Positions 61,395 to 64,000 of a stretch of DNA of 64,000 bases are shown piece by piece. Position 1 is the stretch's first letter. The number at the start of each line of letters is the position of its first letter. The translations under genes were made by a program, and so were the position numbers. This DNA is from Mechercharimyces sp. CAU 1602 (GTDB lineage Bacteria; Bacillota; Bacilli; Thermoactinomycetales; JANTPT01): assembly GCF_024753565.1 (NCBI RefSeq), contig NZ_JANTPT010000001.1:248001-312000 (forward strand), written 5' to 3'. The notes beneath the pieces were generated by a model. That model made no database searches. It was not told where the DNA came from and worked only from the letters and a program-made list of their open reading frames with translations.

Positions 61395-61526
61395 ATGACA
61401 GCCGGAGAAACAATTATACTTTTATGCGGATTGTTACTGTCGGCTATTACACGTATGGCGTCGGAAAAAAGAAGTAATCTGCTTGACGGCCTAGGAACCA
61501 GTGGCGGATTACTTCTGGGATCTTAG
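61395..61526 (+). CDS. Small hydrophobic peptide, holin/toxin-like
   Basis: 43 residues from ATG 61395, eight bases after AAGGGGG. One membrane segment (AGETIILLCGLLLSAITRM) and a polar tail (ASEKRSNLLDGLGTSGG). An extended -10 TGCTATAAT (61324-61332) precedes it, with a structured leader (CCCCCCGAAGGGGG) over the ribosome site. The codons for the tail form an inverted repeat AGAAGTAATC/GATTACTTCT (61470-61516). Resembles the short toxins of type I modules; function unproven. Confidence 0.5.
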   Translation: MTAGETIILLCGLLLSAITRMASEKRSNLLDGLGTSGGLLLGS

Positions 61527-61581
61527 ACTGGGTTTAGTCAGGTCGCTTATCACGGCTGACTATCCGATTGTCCTATAACGG

Positions 61582-61608
61582 CGGGTGGGCTAATACCCGA
61601 CTCTTTTT
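61582..61608 (+). terminator. Terminator of the small peptide transcript
   Basis: CGGGT (61582-61586) pairs with ACCCG (61595-61599), followed by ACTCTTTTT. Confidence 0.65.
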
Positions 61609-61704
61609 ATCTTATGTCTATCGTAATTGATAATATAGTCTTTGTAAATTATGAAGTTAAATAAACATTGCGATGAATTAAATATACACGATCTCTAAAT
61701 AAAA

Positions 61705-61733
61705 TTGTCTGAAATAACATATTATGTTACAAT
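61705..61733 (+). promoter_or_regulatory. Promoter with palindromic operator before the helicase operon
   Basis: TTGTCT (61705-61710), 17-base spacer, TACAAT (61728-61733). TAACATA-T-TATGTTA (61715-61729) is a perfect palindrome lying between the two hexamers and touching the -10, a classic repressor site. Confidence 0.7.
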
Positions 61734-61769
61734 TTATACCGAGTAATGAACAAAAAGGAGTGTATACTT

Positions 61770-63770
61770 ATGTCAATTTTTTATCGGGTTAAGCCTAATA
61801 TCATGGGAAATACTCAACTTTTAAGACCTCAACGGGAAGCCTATGAAGCTACTATTTCACATTATCAGGAGTTTGGAGGTGATGAGTACAAAGAGATACT
61901 ACTTGTTTTACCTACTGGTACAGGTAAAACTGGTTTAATGTCGATTTTACCCTTTCAGCTAAGTAAGGGGCGAGTTTTAATCATTACTCCTGGCCGTATT
62001 ATTCGAAGGACGGTGTTTGAGGAATTTGATTCTGTTAATAACCCAGAGAAGACATTCTGGTATAAAAGAAAAGTTATTATTGGTAGAAAGGATTATCCTT
62101 TAAGCTACTTATATCAGGGATATGACCCTAAAAAAGAAGGTGAACAACTTCTCATTAAAAAAAAGCTAGAGGGATCGAATATTGTCGTGACTAATATACA
62201 TAAAGTTGTAGCAAGTAATGAAGAGGTGTCCTTGAAAAATATTATAGATGAAGATTTTTTTGACATGATAATTGTAGATGAGGCACATCACGTAGCTGCT
62301 GATATGTGGCAAGAGGCATTGACGTACTTTAATGTCAGCAAGATTATTAAGCTGACTGGTACACCCTTTAGGTCAGATGGTCAAGAGATATCCAGTAATC
62401 CTTATGACCCTGTTTATGAGTTTACTCTAGGCAATGCAATAAAAGAGAAATTAGTAAAGGATGTAATAAGACAAGAGGAAATACCGGATAAGCTTGTATT
62501 TGTACACCGTGAGACGGGTGAAGAATACAATTTAGAACAGTCAAAGAGAATATTTGGGAATGATTGGGTCAATAAAAATGTCGCGATGTCAGAACAGTGT
62601 TCTAAAGCTGTTATCCAGAATACTATTAAAATAATTGAAGAAAAGAGAAATAGCTATCCAGAGCATCAAGTTCTCGCAGTGGCATGTAATGATAAGCATG
62701 CACAAGATCTTACAAAATGGTTTAAGCAAGAAGGTTTAGATGCTACATATGTAAGTAGTCATCTAGGACAAAATGAAAATGAACAAAGGATAAATGACTT
62801 CAATAATGGAAAGTATGCTGTGATGATTAATATACAAATGTTAGGAGAAGGTTATAATAACCCTAATATATCTATTATATCTATTTTTCGCCCATTCAAG
62901 ACTTTGAATCCCTATGCTCAACTAATTGGAAGAGGATTGCGTAGGATACGAGAAGAAGGAGTAAGTGATGTAGATAATTACTGTAATGTGATTTATCATG
63001 CAGAACTTGGTCTAAACAAACTATGGGAAGAATATAAATATCAAAAGAAGTATGCAGATCTTAAAGGACGACAGCTTAGTTTTATTTACGAACAACTATC
63101 ATTAGATTTCGGAGAGTTGGGAGCTGTTGAGAAAAGGCCAGATGAAAAAATACTACTAAAACCTCAAGACACAGACTCAGATTTTTATGCCTACGAAAGC
63201 TCAGTAAATGATTACAAATCATCAGGAATTGGTAATGAAGATTCATTTACTCAAGAAGGGATTAATAAATACCGGATAGCTCTACAAGAGAAGGCAATAG
63301 AGAGGAATAAACAATTAGAAGAAAAAGTTGCTCAGTATGACTCCTTATTGGAGTCAGGAGGTTTAAATGAAGAGGAATACAACCTATTAGTTTCAAATGC
63401 AGAGGAACAAGGACAAGAAGTCTACGGTCAGGCTTTTAAAGAGGTCCATGACATGCTGATGGCTGAGACGATGAGGAATGATTTGGCTATTTGGTTAAAT
63501 AGCCAAATAGACCGTTTTTTTCAAAAATCAGTGCTAGACAAAGAGGGCTTTGAGCTATATAATGATTCAAAGATGCCTTCTCTAAGTGATAGTAGTCCAA
63601 TAAATAACATTGGATTTATAGTGAAGAATATACGACAATCCCTGTACTACTATACAAAAAAGCATAGTAGCCTCTACAACTCAAAAGATTTTGCCTTTGC
63701 TAAAAACCGAGCACTGGAGAAATTTGAGTTCTATTTAGATCAGTACGGCGTAAATGAGGAGGCGGATTAA
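61770..63770 (+). CDS. DEAH-box superfamily 2 helicase, possible defence component
   Basis: About 666 residues from ATG 61770, nine bases after AAAAAGGAG. The N-terminal part has RPQREAYEA, Walker A LPTGTGKTG, motif II IIVDEAHH, and motif III LTGTPFR. The second RecA domain has VACNDKHAQDLTKWF, VMINIQMLGEGYNNP and QLIGRGLRR. It resembles the ResIII/UvrB-like helicases of restriction and defence loci. Residues 450-666 are helical, charged and unassigned (EKAIERNKQLEEKVAQYDS). AT-rich codon use differs from the core genes. The next gene starts at the base after its stop. Confidence 0.85.
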   Translation: MSIFYRVKPNIMGNTQLLRPQREAYEATISHYQEFGGDEYKEILLVLPTGTGKTGLMSILPFQLSKGRVLIITPGRIIRRTVFEEFDSVNNPEKTFWYKRKVIIGRKDYPLSYLYQGYDPKKEGEQLLIKKKLEGSNIVVTNIHKVVASNEEVSLKNIIDEDFFDMIIVDEAHHVAADMWQEALTYFNVSKIIKLTGTPFRSDGQEISSNPYDPVYEFTLGNAIKEKLVKDVIRQEEIPDKLVFVHRETGEEYNLEQSKRIFGNDWVNKNVAMSEQCSKAVIQNTIKIIEEKRNSYPEHQVLAVACNDKHAQDLTKWFKQEGLDATYVSSHLGQNENEQRINDFNNGKYAVMINIQMLGEGYNNPNISIISIFRPFKTLNPYAQLIGRGLRRIREEGVSDVDNYCNVIYHAELGLNKLWEEYKYQKKYADLKGRQLSFIYEQLSLDFGELGAVEKRPDEKILLKPQDTDSDFYAYESSVNDYKSSGIGNEDSFTQEGINKYRIALQEKAIERNKQLEEKVAQYDSLLESGGLNEEEYNLLVSNAEEQGQEVYGQAFKEVHDMLMAETMRNDLAIWLNSQIDRFFQKSVLDKEGFELYNDSKMPSLSDSSPINNIGFIVKNIRQSLYYYTKKHSSLYNSKDFAFAKNRALEKFEFYLDQYGVNEEAD

Positions 63771-64000
63771 ATGCCATCCCAAGTAAGAGCAAGAAGTAAC
63801 TTGGTTTTTAAAGGAATTCATTATTTGGATCTCATTGCTTATAAGATAACAAAGGGAGCAAAATTGGAAGGTCTGGAGATACGGTTGGAAAAGAGGGTAA
63901 CTGAAGCTAGCATTAGTACAAGCTTTGCAGATGGGATGACTCATGTTACCGATCAATTGATCTACGAGAATGATTTGTTAGTTCGCTGGGAAATGAAATT
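63771..64000 (+). CDS. Partial gene, possible nuclease partner of the helicase
   Basis: The first 76 codons of a gene cut by the window edge. The start is fixed by GAGGAGG nine bases upstream and immediate contact with the helicase stop. It reads MPSQVRARSNLVFKGIHYLD, LEIRLEKRVTEASISTSF, TDQLIYENDLLVRWEMK. The segment D-Q-L then E-x-K resembles the PD-(D/E)xK catalytic arrangement, but 76 residues are too few to be sure. No family recognised. Confidence 0.6.
   Translation, partial: MPSQVRARSNLVFKGIHYLDLIAYKITKGAKLEGLEIRLEKRVTEASISTSFADGMTHVTDQLIYENDLLVRWEMK

Larger units (their letters stand above)
59126..64000. mobile_element. Left part of a sigK intervening (skin-like) element
   Basis: Everything from the end of the sigK 3' part to the window edge, starting with a SpoIVCA-like serine recombinase. 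Visible cargo: a 50-residue gene, two divergent small hydrophobic peptides, a helicase operon. The second end and the sigK 5' half are outside. AT content rises clearly in the helicase operon, which suggests acquired DNA. Confidence 0.85.

Noticed and set aside
1-64000. CRISPR arrays, tRNA or rRNA genes
   Set aside because: No regular repeat-spacer array, cloverleaf sequence with CCA end, or rRNA segment was noticed anywhere in the window.

Overview
The window looks like a low-to-mid GC Gram-positive of the order Bacillales, plausibly near Thermoactinomycetaceae, though the sequence alone does not fix the family. Reasons: strong AAGGAGG-type ribosome sites, T-box leaders, a sigK gene interrupted by a skin-like element, and a gene order following the Bacillus subtilis relA-dtd-hisS-aspS-(6S RNA)-rarA-cymR-nifS-recD2-yrrD-yrrI-alaS-yrzL-yrrK-yrzB-mltG-pbpI segment.

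Region by region. 1-2.9 kb is a decaying accessory island: the 3' tail of a polymorphic toxin (HINT end plus HNH-like nuclease, frameshifted), a SUFU-type immunity gene, an inactivated IS3 transposase fragment, a DUF4261-like gene and a broken macro-domain gene. 2.9-9 kb holds a HesB-like protein, a Ktr/Trk potassium channel subunit, a large SBBP-repeat protein with a short C-terminal collagen tail, a glucosaminidase and small unknowns. 9-18.3 kb carries addB-addA, a class A penicillin-binding protein and a small membrane protein. 18.5-22.4 kb has an unusual membrane/nucleotidyltransferase/GNAT fusion, a secreted M20 peptidase and an isochorismatase-like hydrolase. 22.6-33.6 kb is rel-dtd, transketolase, carboxypeptidase Taq (reverse), the T-box-controlled hisS-aspS operon, a 6S RNA and a nucleotidase. 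33.6-41.1 kb is rarA (reverse), cymR-iscS-recD2-yrrD, two small genes and an AI-2E family exporter. 41.2-42.7 kb is an HTH-TPR (RRNPP-type) regulator overlapped by a small secreted-peptide gene, a likely peptide quorum-sensing cassette. 42.7-48.2 kb is T-box-alaS, ireB, ruvX, two DUF1292 genes and mltG. 48.2-58 kb holds an amidase-domain surface protein, a sulfotransferase, a purine permease, a thioesterase, PbpI-like PBP, a TIP30-like reductase, DUF817 protein and a Tet(L)-like efflux pump with an attenuator-like leader.

At 58.8-64 kb the 3' half of sigK stops at an AATGA core (59121-59125) and is followed by a SpoIVCA-like large serine recombinase. Everything to the right lies inside a sigK intervening element that continues past the window. 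Its visible cargo is a 50-residue gene divergent from the recombinase (candidate directionality factor), two divergent small hydrophobic peptide genes resembling type I toxins, and a palindrome-controlled operon of a DEAH helicase plus a truncated second gene, a possible two-gene defence system.

Starts were moved inward from the longest reading frame wherever a ribosome site clearly favoured a later codon; these choices are stated per gene.
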